From JAWXVD01 sp044425705 (GTDB lineage Bacteria; Bacillota; Clostridia; Lachnospirales; Lachnospiraceae), in NCBI GenBank assembly GCA_044425705.1, contig JAWXVD010000005.1, positions 4,898 through 68,897 on the forward strand: a DNA stretch of 64,000 nucleotides, read 5' to 3'. Both the position numbers and the translations under genes were made by a program. Positions within the stretch are counted from its first letter, which is position 1. Every line of letters starts with the position of its first letter. The notes under the pieces are model-generated. The model had not been told where the DNA came from. It searched no databases and saw only the letters and a list, made by a program, of their open reading frames with translations. This document shows, piece after piece, positions 15,702 through 24,600 of the stretch.

Positions 15702-16598
15702 ATGATTAAAAATGCAAAAGCGGCAGATATCGCACTGATGATAACTGCTATTATATGGGGAACAGGATTTATTGCAACAGAATATGCTATTGATACAGGT
15801 GCACAAGCATCTTTGATTATTACCATGCGATTTTTGATTGCTGGTATTACATTAGGGATTGTTTATTTTAAAAGTATTATCAAAATGGAAAGAAATACTA
15901 TTATAGTGGGGTGTATTGCAGGAGCAATGCTGTTTGGAGGATTCTACTTGCAGACCTTAGGGCAGTCTATGACTACAGTATCAAATTCTTCCTTTTTAAC
16001 ATCTACAAATGTAGTTATGGTTCCTTTTATTGTGTGGTTTTTTACTAAAGAACATCCCAAAACAAAATATTTTGTTCTTGGTGGAACAGCATTAATAGGA
16101 ATCGGTATTCTAACTTTAGATTTTAGTAAAACAATGGTTTTTAATGTAGGTGACATTTTTGTGATATTTGCTGCTATTTGTTTTGCTTTACATATTGCAT
16201 ATCTAGGTATTTACGGAAAAGGAAAAGATACAAAACATTTAACTTTTTTGCAGATGATTACAGCAGGAATTTTCGCTTTGATTTATATGGTAATATTCGA
16301 TTCTTCTGCTATTAATTTTGAAATTATTAAAGCAGCCTTACCATCAACAGCCTATTTGGCGATTTTTTCTAGTTGTGTATGTTACTACTTACAGACAACG
16401 GGACAACAATATGCTGCTCCTTCTAAAACTGCAATTATTTTATGTACAGAAGGATTGTTCGGAAGTATTTTTGCCGTGGCTTTAGGGATTGATGCATTGA
16501 CCGCTAATATAGTTATTGGAGGGATTGTGATTATTTCTTCGGTTATGTTAGCAGAAGTAGATTTATCTGTTTTTAATAAGAAAAAAAATAGTGATTAG
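15702..16598 (+). CDS. EamA/DMT-family transporter
   Basis: A 298-residue integral membrane protein of the drug/metabolite transporter superfamily, with about ten predicted membrane segments arranged as two EamA repeats. The first repeat opens with IALMITAIIWGTGFIATEYA, the common DMT motif; YLQTLGQSMTTVSNSSFLTS and YLQTTGQQYAAPSKTAIIL are the matching helices of each repeat. It probably exports an amino acid or metabolite; the substrate cannot be told. The start at ATG 15702 was chosen because it begins at the first membrane helix and follows GAAAGGGA; an upstream in-frame ATG (15591) adds a charged, unlikely extension. Confidence 0.88.
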   Translation: MIKNAKAADIALMITAIIWGTGFIATEYAIDTGAQASLIITMRFLIAGITLGIVYFKSIIKMERNTIIVGCIAGAMLFGGFYLQTLGQSMTTVSNSSFLTSTNVVMVPFIVWFFTKEHPKTKYFVLGGTALIGIGILTLDFSKTMVFNVGDIFVIFAAICFALHIAYLGIYGKGKDTKHLTFLQMITAGIFALIYMVIFDSSAINFEIIKAALPSTAYLAIFSSCVCYYLQTTGQQYAAPSKTAIILCTEGLFGSIFAVALGIDALTANIVIGGIVIISSVMLAEVDLSVFNKKKNSD

Positions 16599-16626
16599 TG
16601 GAATTGATAAAGTTCGAATTTTATAG

Positions 16627-16683
16627 AAAGTAGGTTGAAAAATAAAAATTTTCAACCTACTTTGGTCAAGCGATGAATATTAG
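16627..16683 (+). repeat. two-hairpin element (family A-like), doubles as terminator
   Basis: AAAGTAGGTTGAAAA (16627-16641) pairs perfectly with TTTTCAACCTACTTT (16649-16663). It is followed by TTGGTCAAGCGATGAATATTAG, which matches TTGGCCAAGTGATGGGTATTAG at about 61989-62010. It lies between the transporter and the acetyltransferase. Confidence 0.75.
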
Positions 16684-16703
16684 TGTGAAAGGTAAGGTTT
16701 TTT

Positions 16704-17177
16704 ATGAGTTTAGAATTTAGAACAGCAACGAAAGAAGATGTAGGAACAATATTATTTTTTATTCATCAATTAGCGGAATATGAAAACATGACAGATGATG
16801 TTGTTGCTACAGAAGAGTTATTGACAGAGTGGATTTTTGAAAAAGAAAAAGCGCAAGTTATTTTAGGTTCTATTGATGGGAAAGATATTGGAATTGCTTT
16901 ATATTTTAATAATTTTTCTACATTTTTAGGGAGAGCAGGCATCTATTTAGAAGATTTATTTATTTTAAAAGAATATCGTGGAAATGGTTATGGTAAAGCC
17001 TTTTTAAAGAAATTAGCAAGTATCGCCGTAGAAAATGGATATGGACGTTTAGAGTGGAGTTGTTTGGATTGGAATCAATCAAGTATTGATTTTTATTTAT
17101 CTTTAGATGCTGTGCAGATGGATGAATGGACTACCTACAGATTAACTGGAGACGCTTTAATTTCTATGGCACAATAA
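16704..17177 (+). CDS. GNAT acetyltransferase, SSAT-like (polyamine/thialysine type)
   Basis: A 157-residue single-domain GNAT protein. The acetyl-CoA motif is EYRGNGYGKAFLKKL (R-x-x-G-x-G). The sequence follows the spermidine/spermine N1-acetyltransferase layout closely: a HQLAEYENM helix near the start, IYLEDLFILKEYRG, then LDWNQSSIDFYLSLDA and a C-terminal WTTYRLTG. By family it should acetylate a polyamine or a small amine with acetyl-CoA in the cytosol; the exact substrate is inferred. It has only a weak ribosome site (AAGGT). It is flanked by palindromic repeats on both sides and looks like an independent unit. Confidence 0.85.
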   Translation: MSLEFRTATKEDVGTILFFIHQLAEYENMTDDVVATEELLTEWIFEKEKAQVILGSIDGKDIGIALYFNNFSTFLGRAGIYLEDLFILKEYRGNGYGKAFLKKLASIAVENGYGRLEWSCLDWNQSSIDFYLSLDAVQMDEWTTYRLTGDALISMAQ

Positions 17178-17180
17178 ATA

Positions 17181-17212
17181 TTACTTTTTATGGCGTAGCC
17201 ATAAAAAATAAC
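17181..17212. repeat. family C palindrome
   Basis: TTACTTTTTATGGC (17181-17194), loop GTA, GCCATAAAAAATAA: a 14-bp stem with one mismatch. It resembles the palindrome at 18543; the two flank the aminotransferase gene. Confidence 0.65.
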
Positions 17213-17250
17213 GCAGAACGGTTTGTGCGGGATAAAAAGTAACCAATAAA

Positions 17251-17279
17251 TTGCAAAATTGAAATAAATACAGTATAAT
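17251..17279 (+). promoter_or_regulatory. promoter of the aminotransferase gene
   Basis: TTGCAA (17251-17256), 17-base spacer, perfect TATAAT (17274-17279). Confidence 0.65.
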
Positions 17280-17346
17280 AAAACAAATGTTTGGGTGAAT
17301 GCAGGAAACAATATTTTAGATGCTGAGAGAAAGGTATGGTTGTACA

Positions 17347-18537
17347 ATGATTAATGAAACTTATAAAAGTATGTTACAAGGAAAATCAGTGATTAGAGAA
17401 TTAAGTGAATATGCTAACGCTAGAGGAAAAGAAATTGGCTATGAAAATGTATTTGATTATAGTTTGGGTAATCCTAGTGTGCCATGTACACAAAGCTATA
17501 CAGACACTATGATTGATTTATTGTCTCATGAAAGTCCTTCAAAACTCCATGGTTACAGTCCTTCTTTAGGAATTGAAAATGTGAGAGTTACTGTTGCTGA
17601 GAGTTTGAATCGAAGATTTGATATGGATTATGAAGCGAAACATATCTTTATGGCATCAGGAGCAGCCAGTGCGTTGGCCCATGCTCTCCGCTGTGTGACA
17701 AAACCAGGTGATGAAGTGATTACCTTTGCTCCATATTTTCCTGAGTATGGTCCATATGTCAATATGACGGGAGCTAAATTATCTGTTGTCCCTGCTAATA
17801 CAATAGATTTCCAAATCAATTTTGAGGCATTTGAGTCATTATTAAATCCAAATGTAAATGCCATTTTAATCAATACTCCTAACAATCCATCGGGAGTCGT
17901 TTATAGTGCTGAAACGATTACAAGATTAGCTGAAATCCTATATAAAAAACAAGAAGAATATGGACACGATATTTTCTTAATCAGTGATGAACCTTATAGA
18001 GAAATTATTTTTGACGGTGCAACTGTTCCATATCCTAGTAAATTTTATAATAATACTATTTCTTGCTATTCTTTTTCTAAAAGTCTAAGTTTACCAGGTG
18101 AGAGAATTGGATATCTTGCAGTGAATCCAAAAGCTACTGATGCAGATATTATCGCAGTTATGTGTGGTCAAATCAGCCGTGGAATTGGACATAATTGTCC
18201 TGCTAGTAGTGTACAATTAGCAGTTGCCAATGTAATTGATGAAGTCAGTGATTTATCTGTTTACGAAGATAATATGAATTTATTATATGATGCATTGACT
18301 AAAATTGGATTTGAAGTAGTTAGACCAGGCGGTACATTTTATATTTTCCCCAAAGCGCTAGAAGAAGATGCTACTGCATTCTGTATAAAGGCTAAGAAAT
18401 ACGATTTGATTCTAGTACCAGCTGATAGTTTTATGTGTCCTGGATATTTTAGAATGGCATATTGTATTGATACAGAAAAAGTAAAACGATCGATTCCAGT
18501 TTTAGAAAAATTTGCAAAAGAGGAATATGGATTATAG
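17347..18537 (+). CDS. PLP-dependent aminotransferase (class I/II)
   Basis: A 396-residue fold-type I aminotransferase. Visible elements: YSLGNPSVPC near the N-terminus, the phosphate loop SGAASALAHAL, NTPNNPSGVVYS with the PLP-contacting asparagine, SDEPYREIIF with aspartate and tyrosine, and the Schiff-base lysine in YSFSKSLSLPGERIGYL. Members transfer amino groups between amino acids and 2-oxo acids; substrate unknown. As no hisC or branched-chain aminotransferase is seen in the window, it could serve one of those pathways, but position gives no support. The ATG at 17347 is preferred over 17320, since AGAAAGGT lies between them. Confidence 0.9.
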   Translation: MINETYKSMLQGKSVIRELSEYANARGKEIGYENVFDYSLGNPSVPCTQSYTDTMIDLLSHESPSKLHGYSPSLGIENVRVTVAESLNRRFDMDYEAKHIFMASGAASALAHALRCVTKPGDEVITFAPYFPEYGPYVNMTGAKLSVVPANTIDFQINFEAFESLLNPNVNAILINTPNNPSGVVYSAETITRLAEILYKKQEEYGHDIFLISDEPYREIIFDGATVPYPSKFYNNTISCYSFSKSLSLPGERIGYLAVNPKATDADIIAVMCGQISRGIGHNCPASSVQLAVANVIDEVSDLSVYEDNMNLLYDALTKIGFEVVRPGGTFYIFPKALEEDATAFCIKAKKYDLILVPADSFMCPGYFRMAYCIDTEKVKRSIPVLEKFAKEEYGL

Positions 18538-18542
18538 AGAGA

Positions 18543-18582
18543 TTTCGTTACTTTTTACGGTATGGCCGTAAAAGTAACGAGA
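18543..18582. repeat. family C palindrome, second copy
   Basis: TTCGTTACTTTTTACGG, loop TATGG, CCGTAAAAGTAACGA: a long imperfect stem just after the aminotransferase stop. The same GTTACTTTTTAYGG core as at 17181. It could also act as a terminator, although no T-run follows. Confidence 0.65.
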
Positions 18583-18658
18583 TTTATGCTTTGGTTTTAC
18601 AATAGTTATTATAGTTGTTTTTTAACAATACCATTTAAGTGAAAGGAATTTGAATGCA

Positions 18659-19270
18659 ATGATTGCATATGTGAAAGGCGAGTTAGCAGTTGTTTTAGAG
18701 GATAACATTGTTGTGGAAACAAACGGCATCGGATATAACATTAAGGTGCCCACAGGGGTATTATCCTATTTGCCAACAATTGGTTCTCAGGTAAAAATAC
18801 ATACCTATACTTATGTGAGAGAAGATACCTTTTCATTGTATGGTTTTTTAACTTTAGATGATTTGTCTATGTTTAAGTTATTGATTACTGTAAATGGAAT
18901 CGGACCAAAGGCTGCCCTGGCTATTTTATCTTGTATGAATGGAGATGAATTGAGAATTGCAATTATTTCCCAAGATGCGAAAGCAATTGCAAAAGCACCA
19001 GGTGTAGGTGCAAAAACAGCTAGTCGTGTGATTTTAGATTTAAAGGATAAAGTCTCTATCGAAGATACTTTAATTCATAAAGAAAGTGAAATATATCAAG
19101 AAAAAAATGCCAATAATAACGTGGCAGGTATTACAAATGAGGCGATAGAAGCTTTGGTAGCTTTAGGATATTCTTCTAGTGATGCTTTAAAAGCTGTAAA
19201 AAAAGTAAATATCAGCGAAGGTATGAATGTAGAAGGATTGTTAAAGTTGGCATTAAAAAATATGTTTTAG
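18659..19270 (+). CDS. ruvA: Holliday junction branch migration protein RuvA
   Basis: A 203-residue protein that binds four-way junctions as a tetramer and recruits the RuvB motor. It opens MIAYVKGELAVV, with the OB-fold domain to about residue 62 (YVREDTFSLYGFLTLDDL), then helix-hairpin-helix motifs in VNGIGPKAALAIL and APGVGAKTASRVILDLKDK, and a small C-terminal domain (EAIEALVALGYSSSDA) that contacts RuvB. It starts at ATG 18659 behind AAAGGAA, or at TTG 18650. ruvB follows after 11 bases. ruvC is absent, as usual in Firmicutes, where RecU (47704) is the resolvase. Confidence 0.97.
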   Translation: MIAYVKGELAVVLEDNIVVETNGIGYNIKVPTGVLSYLPTIGSQVKIHTYTYVREDTFSLYGFLTLDDLSMFKLLITVNGIGPKAALAILSCMNGDELRIAIISQDAKAIAKAPGVGAKTASRVILDLKDKVSIEDTLIHKESEIYQEKNANNNVAGITNEAIEALVALGYSSSDALKAVKKVNISEGMNVEGLLKLALKNMF

Positions 19271-19281
19271 GATAGGTTGCT

Positions 19282-20277
19282 ATGGAAAGACGAATAATTG
19301 AAACAAACTTAATAGAAGGCGATATTAAGGTGGAAGGTAGTCTACGTCCACAATTTTTAAAGGATTATATCGGCCAAGAAAAAGCAAAAGAAAATCTAAA
19401 AGTTTATATAGAAGCCGCAAAGATTCGTCAAGATGCTTTAGACCATGTTCTGTTTTATGGACCACCAGGTCTTGGCAAAACTACATTGGCAGGGATTATC
19501 GCCAATGAAATGGGCGTGAATTTAAAGGTTACAAGTGGGCCAGCAATTGAGAAACCAGGAGAGATGGCGGCTATCTTAAATAATTTACAAGAAGGCGATT
19601 TGCTGTTTGTAGATGAAATTCATCGTTTAAATCGTCAGGTAGAAGAAGTACTATATCCAGCTATGGAAGATTATGTGATTGATATCATGATTGGGAAAGG
19701 TTCCTCTGCTAGATCGATTCGCTTAGATTTACCTAAATTCACCTTAGTAGGAGCAACTACTAGGGCCGGACTTCTAACAGCACCACTACGAGATCGCTTT
19801 GGTGTTGTCCATAGATTAGAATTTTATACAATAGATGAATTACAAGTGATTATCATTCATTCGGCTAAAATTTTAGGGGTAGAAATTGAAGCTGGTGGAG
19901 CACTTGAATTAGCCAAAAGAAGTAGAGGGACACCACGTCTTGCTAATCGTATCTTGAAAAGGGTTAGAGATTTTGCACAAGTGCGATATGATGGTGTGAT
20001 CACAAAAGAAGTTGCAGATATAGCACTTGATTTATTAGATGTTGATAAATTGGGATTAGACCATATCGATCGTAACATTTTATTGACCATGATTCAAAAA
20101 TTCTCTGGAGGACCAGTTGGTTTGGATACATTAGCGGCTGCTATTGGAGAAGATTCAGGGACTATTGAGGATGTATATGAACCATTTTTGATAAAAAATG
20201 GCTTGATTAATAGAACACCACGTGGTCGTGTGGCAACAGAACTAGCTTATCTTCATTTAGGACTTGAAAAATCATAA
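19282..20277 (+). CDS. ruvB: Holliday junction branch migration ATPase RuvB
   Basis: A 331-residue AAA+ motor that drives branch migration with RuvA. Domains in order: N-terminal linker SLRPQFLKDYIGQEKAKENL, Walker A YGPPGLGKTTLAG, Walker B LLFVDEIHRLNRQVEE, sensor-1 VGATTRAGLLTAPLRDRFG with the arginine finger region, sensor-2 around GTPRLANRIL, and a C-terminal winged helix ending in TPRGRVATELAYLHL. It is complete and cotranscribed with ruvA. Confidence 0.98.
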   Translation: MERRIIETNLIEGDIKVEGSLRPQFLKDYIGQEKAKENLKVYIEAAKIRQDALDHVLFYGPPGLGKTTLAGIIANEMGVNLKVTSGPAIEKPGEMAAILNNLQEGDLLFVDEIHRLNRQVEEVLYPAMEDYVIDIMIGKGSSARSIRLDLPKFTLVGATTRAGLLTAPLRDRFGVVHRLEFYTIDELQVIIIHSAKILGVEIEAGGALELAKRSRGTPRLANRILKRVRDFAQVRYDGVITKEVADIALDLLDVDKLGLDHIDRNILLTMIQKFSGGPVGLDTLAAAIGEDSGTIEDVYEPFLIKNGLINRTPRGRVATELAYLHLGLEKS

Positions 20278-20300
20278 GCATTTGATATATAATAAGAAAA

Positions 20301-20376
20301 GGGTAAAAATAAATTTTCACCCTCAGCGTCTGTGGTATCACCCTTGCAAGCAAGTGAAATCACTGGACTTAGATAT
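20301..20376. repeat. family A dispersed repeat, full length (76 bp)
   Basis: Hairpin 1 is GGGTAAAAAT-AA-ATTTTCACCC (20301-20322). Hairpin 2 spans GTGGTATCACC, TTGCAAGCAA and GTGAAATCACTGGACTT. It has the same length and order as the copies at 31339 and 41270. It lies between ruvB and zapA. Confidence 0.9.
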
Positions 20377-20454
20377 GTGAAAATATAACTTTCACAGTGA
20401 AATGATATCTATCACTTAAAGTTGTAGACTTTAAGAAAGGGGACGGACAATCAT

Positions 20455-20880
20455 ATGGTAGAAAAAACAGATGTGGAAGTTATTATTGATGGTAAGAAAT
20501 TAAACATTTCAGGAAGTGAAAGTGCAGAGTATATACAAAAAGTTGCTGCTTATATTAATATGAAGATTAGTGAATATAAGAAAATCGATGGATTTAAACG
20601 TCAATCTGTGGATACGCAACATATGTTATTGCAACTAAATATAGCGGATGAATATCTGAAGCTAAAAAATCAATTTGATGAGTTAGAAGAAGAGATGGTT
20701 GCAAAGGAAAAAGAATTATATGACTTAAAACATGAGTTAGTAATATCTAAAGTGAAATTAGAAGAACAAGAAAAAGATGCTGATGCCTTACTTCACGATT
20801 GTACAGAACACGAAAAGAAGATTGTACGGTTGGAAACAGAGTTAAAAGAAATAAAAAACAGAAATAATTATAGAAAGTAA
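20455..20880 (+). CDS. zapA: cell division protein ZapA-like
   Basis: A 141-residue protein. Residues 1-90 match the ZapA FtsZ-ring-associated domain (VEVIIDGKKLNISGSESAEY, then IQKVAAYINMKISEYK and TQHMLLQLNIADEYLKLK). The rest is a charged coiled coil rich in E and K. ZapA dimers bundle FtsZ filaments at mid-cell. The clostridial form is longer than the roughly 100-residue E. coli protein because of the coiled-coil tail. A GAAAGGGGA site is about 12 bases upstream of ATG 20455. It is followed by a clear terminator. Confidence 0.85.
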   Translation: MVEKTDVEVIIDGKKLNISGSESAEYIQKVAAYINMKISEYKKIDGFKRQSVDTQHMLLQLNIADEYLKLKNQFDELEEEMVAKEKELYDLKHELVISKVKLEEQEKDADALLHDCTEHEKKIVRLETELKEIKNRNNYRK

Positions 20881-20955
20881 GTAATGATGCAATACCTTTT
20901 GAATCGTTACGAAAATAGATTATGCATCATCTACAAAACAAAAGATAAAAATTCT

Positions 20956-20982
20956 AAAGACTGTTTTTAACAGTCTTTTTCT
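20956..20982 (+). terminator. zapA terminator
   Basis: AAAGACTG and CAGTCTTT (8-bp stem, 7-base loop), then TTTCT. Confidence 0.85.
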
Positions 20983-21059
20983 ATATATTATTGGGTGCTT
21001 TTTGGTGAAATCTTAGACCATTGAGAAGAAATGGAATAGAAGAAAGTTGTGGATATTAA

Positions 21060-23285
21060 ATGAAGAAAGTGGAACTATTGGCTCCTGCTGGTAACTACGA
21101 ATGTTTTCAAGCTGCGATACATGCAGGTGCAGACGCGGTTTACTTAGGGGGAGAAAAATTTGGTGCAAGATCCTTTGCACAGAATTTTACAGAAGAAGAA
21201 TTATGTAATGCAATTATTTATGCACATTTATTTAACAGAAAAGTATATTTAACGGTGAATACTTTAATGAAAGATCATGAGTTGTCCGAGATTTATGATT
21301 ATATATTGCCTTATTATCTTGTAGGTTTGGATGGGGTTATCATACAGGATATAGGCTTGTTATGTTTGTTGAAAGAAAAATTCCCATTATTAGAGCTTCA
21401 CATAAGTACGCAGATGACAGTTACTGGTGAAAGAGCTGCTAAATTACTAAAATCTGTAGGAGCTGTGAGAATTGTTCCTGCCCGTGAATTGTCACTTCTT
21501 GAAATCAAACAAATGAAGGAAGCAGTCAATATCGAAATAGAAACATTTATTCATGGCGCTATGTGTTACGGATATTCTGGTCAATGTTTGTTTAGCAGTA
21601 TGTTAGGTGGACGTAGTGGAAATCGTGGCAAATGTGCAGGTTCTTGTAGACAACCTTATCAAAGTGAAATCAACGGGAAGTGTTCAGAAATCAACTATCC
21701 TTTAAGTCTAAAAGACTTATGTACCATTGATTTTATTCCTGAAATGATTGAAGCAGGTATTGATTCCTTCAAAATAGAAGGCAGAATGAAAAAACCAGAG
21801 TATGTGGCAGGTGTTACAGCAATGTATAGAAAATACATTGACCTATATTACAAAACTCATAAAAAGACATTAACGATTATGAGTGAAGATCGAAAATTAT
21901 TAGAAACACTTTATATTCGTTCTGAAATTCATGATGGATATTACAAAAAGCACAATGGAAAAGAAATGGTTACTTTAGATAAACCTGGTTATAGTGGAAA
22001 TGATGAATCGGTTTTAGAGTATTTAAGGAATAAATATGTGTCTAAAAAGATGCAAAAAGAAATACATGGATATCTGACTTTGCATATTGGAGAAGCTGCA
22101 ATATTACATGTTTTTGATGACAATCATAGCATCACGGTTTCTGGTGGAATGGTAGATGTGGCACAAAAGCGTAGTATGACAGAAGAAGATGTAAAAAAAC
22201 AGGTATTGAAAACAGGAACAACTAATTTTTGTTTTTCTGATTTATCAATTGACATAGATGATAATATTTTTATTTCAATTAAAGCATTAAATGAATTGAG
22301 AAGAGAAGGACTAGAAATTTTTGCGAAAGAATGCAACAAAGAATTGTTTCAAAAGCGTGAATCTAGTATTTCAAATCCATTATCAGTCAATACTGTACCT
22401 AAAACTAATGGACAAGCAATAGATAAAGACATAGAGTATTCTTATAATTCGCAGCTTCATATTAGTGTGATTACAAAAGAACAATTAGAGGTGATTGCTA
22501 AAAATCTTTACAGTGGTAGAGTATATGTACCAGCTGATTTATTATGGGAAGCAAAGGACAGTCAAAGTATAGAAAAATTTGAAATGATTTTAGAAACATT
22601 TCATAAGGATGTAGCGCTATATTTAGAACTTCCACCAATTGTAAGAAAACGTGATGATACTTATTTAGCATATATTATGGAAGTATTAAATCGTCATCAG
22701 TTTACAGGTGTCTCTATTGGAAATCTAGAGACTTATCAATGGTTAAAAGATACTTGTGGATGGCAAGGAAAGATAAATGGAAATCATAATTTATATTTAT
22801 GGAACCATCAAACGCTATCTTTTTGGTCAGATAAAATCAGTGATTACTGTGTTCCATTGGAACAAAATTATAAAGATACCTTAAAATTGGCAAACAAGCA
22901 AGCAGAATATATGGTATATGGTCGCATTCCAATGATGGTATCAGCTAATTGCATCAAAAAAACAAATGGCATTTGTCATTATAAAGGGAATGAAATTGTT
23001 AGTGCTTATGTAGATCGTTTTCAAACAAAATTTCCAGTGTTAACAAATTGTAATCACTGTTTTAATATCATATATAATTCGGTGCCGTTATCGCTACATC
23101 AATATATATTAAAAATGAAAAAAGATGGATTTGTAAGTTTTCGTATAGGATTTACTGATGAAAATACAAATGAAATACAATCTATTCTTCAACTTTATCA
23201 ATCAATTTTAGATTCAAATACAGTGATTGAATCTAAAATACCAAAAAACTACACAACAGGACATTTTAAAAAAGGTGCACTATAA
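21060..23285 (+). CDS. U32 family peptidase-like protein (RlhA-type)
   Basis: A 741-residue protein. Residues 1-300 are the U32 domain: VELLAPAGNYECFQAAIHAG at the start and the signature ETFIHGAMCYGYSGQCLFSS, followed by GGRSGNRGKCAGSCRQPY with conserved cysteines. The C-terminal 400 residues match the longer family members, such as E. coli RlhA. U32 proteins of this kind are now linked to hydroxylation of 23S rRNA or tRNA using prephenate-pathway metabolites and an Fe-S cluster rather than to proteolysis; which RNA is modified here is unknown. Its stop overlaps the start of the next gene by one base (TAATG), so translation is coupled to the SEDS gene. Confidence 0.9.
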   Translation: MKKVELLAPAGNYECFQAAIHAGADAVYLGGEKFGARSFAQNFTEEELCNAIIYAHLFNRKVYLTVNTLMKDHELSEIYDYILPYYLVGLDGVIIQDIGLLCLLKEKFPLLELHISTQMTVTGERAAKLLKSVGAVRIVPARELSLLEIKQMKEAVNIEIETFIHGAMCYGYSGQCLFSSMLGGRSGNRGKCAGSCRQPYQSEINGKCSEINYPLSLKDLCTIDFIPEMIEAGIDSFKIEGRMKKPEYVAGVTAMYRKYIDLYYKTHKKTLTIMSEDRKLLETLYIRSEIHDGYYKKHNGKEMVTLDKPGYSGNDESVLEYLRNKYVSKKMQKEIHGYLTLHIGEAAILHVFDDNHSITVSGGMVDVAQKRSMTEEDVKKQVLKTGTTNFCFSDLSIDIDDNIFISIKALNELRREGLEIFAKECNKELFQKRESSISNPLSVNTVPKTNGQAIDKDIEYSYNSQLHISVITKEQLEVIAKNLYSGRVYVPADLLWEAKDSQSIEKFEMILETFHKDVALYLELPPIVRKRDDTYLAYIMEVLNRHQFTGVSIGNLETYQWLKDTCGWQGKINGNHNLYLWNHQTLSFWSDKISDYCVPLEQNYKDTLKLANKQAEYMVYGRIPMMVSANCIKKTNGICHYKGNEIVSAYVDRFQTKFPVLTNCNHCFNIIYNSVPLSLHQYILKMKKDGFVSFRIGFTDENTNEIQSILQLYQSILDSNTVIESKIPKNYTTGHFKKGAL

Positions 23286-24592
23286 TGCAACAATATATTA
23301 CAGAATTATCAAAATATTTCATCACATTATTTATGGCATTTTATACCTTAGAATGCTTTTTAGTATTTAGACATAACGATGAAGAGTCTAGATCAAGTAA
23401 TTACATAACGCAATGTATTTACTTGTTTTTGATTCAATTTCTTTCCTTTCTCACATTATGCTTAGAAACAGGACAAATTGAATATTTATTTTTCTACGCT
23501 TTTTTACAAATTGCAATATTTGCAACAATTATTTTATATCATATGATTTATCCTAGTATCAATCGGCTGACCATACATAATATGTGCATGCTTCTTGGAA
23601 TTGGTTTAATTATGTTATCTAGAATTGATATAGATAAGGCTTTCAAACAATTTATGATTGTTGTAGTTTCGTTGATTTTTGCATTGATTATTCCAGTATT
23701 AATTCGTAAAATGAAGTTTTTACGAAATTTAGGGATTTTATATGCATGTGTGGGAATTTTAGCATTAGGGATCGTCTTAATTTTAGGGCAGGTAACATTA
23801 GGCTCTAAAATTTCTTATACAATTGCTGGTGTTACAGTGCAACCATCTGAATTTGTCAAAATTATATTTGTTTTCTTTGTAGCTGCTATGTTACAAAAAT
23901 CTAATTCTTTTAAAAATGTAGTACTAACAAGTGTGCTAGCAGCTACTCATGTGTTAATTTTAGTGCTATCAAAAGATTTGGGAAGTTCTTTGATATTTTT
24001 TATTGGTTATATCTTTATGCTTCTCATTGCTACAAAAAACTATTTGTATTTAATGGCAGGATTTTTATCTGGTTCTGTTGCCGCCTATGTGGCTTATAAG
24101 ATTTTTTATCACGTACAGGTTCGTGTTTTAGCATGGCAAGATCCTTGGAGCGTTATCGATAATGAAGGTTATCAAATTACACAATCCTTGTTTGCCATAG
24201 GAACTGGTAGTTGGTTTGGTATGGGTTTGTATCAAGGAAACCCTCAAGATATTCCCTATGTAGAGACTGATTTCATGTTTTCTGCTATTGCGGAAGAATT
24301 TGGTACAATTTTTGCTATCTGTATGATTTTAGTTTGTGTAAGCTGCTTCATTATGTTTATGAATATATCGGTGTGTTTAAAAGATCAATTTTATCGCTTG
24401 ATTGCAGCTGGCTTAGGTGTTATGTATATTTTTCAAGTATTTCTTACAATTGGTGGTGGTATTAAATTTATCCCATTGACGGGGGTTACTTTACCCCTTG
24501 TAAGTTATGGTGGCAGTAGCGTGCTCACTTCGTTGATTATGTTCGCTGTGATTCAAGGATTATATATGGTTAAGCAGGATGAAGGGAAATAA
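23285..24592 (+). CDS. SEDS peptidoglycan polymerase (FtsW/RodA/SpoVE family)
   Basis: A 435-residue polytopic membrane protein. SEDS signatures are PSEFVKIIFVFFVAAML, the DLGSSLIFFIGY helix, QITQSLFAIGTGSWFGMGL, the TDFMFSAIAEEFG loop, and near the end TGVTLPLVSYGGSSVLTS. It polymerises lipid II in the cytoplasmic membrane together with a class B penicillin-binding protein, and such a gene follows after 8 bases. Whether the pair serves elongation, division or sporulation cannot be read from the sequence; several such pairs usually exist in sporulating Clostridia. There is an N-terminal extension of about four extra hydrophobic segments. Confidence 0.92.
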   Translation: MQQYITELSKYFITLFMAFYTLECFLVFRHNDEESRSSNYITQCIYLFLIQFLSFLTLCLETGQIEYLFFYAFLQIAIFATIILYHMIYPSINRLTIHNMCMLLGIGLIMLSRIDIDKAFKQFMIVVVSLIFALIIPVLIRKMKFLRNLGILYACVGILALGIVLILGQVTLGSKISYTIAGVTVQPSEFVKIIFVFFVAAMLQKSNSFKNVVLTSVLAATHVLILVLSKDLGSSLIFFIGYIFMLLIATKNYLYLMAGFLSGSVAAYVAYKIFYHVQVRVLAWQDPWSVIDNEGYQITQSLFAIGTGSWFGMGLYQGNPQDIPYVETDFMFSAIAEEFGTIFAICMILVCVSCFIMFMNISVCLKDQFYRLIAAGLGVMYIFQVFLTIGGGIKFIPLTGVTLPLVSYGGSSVLTSLIMFAVIQGLYMVKQDEGK

Positions 24593-24600
24593 ATAGATTC

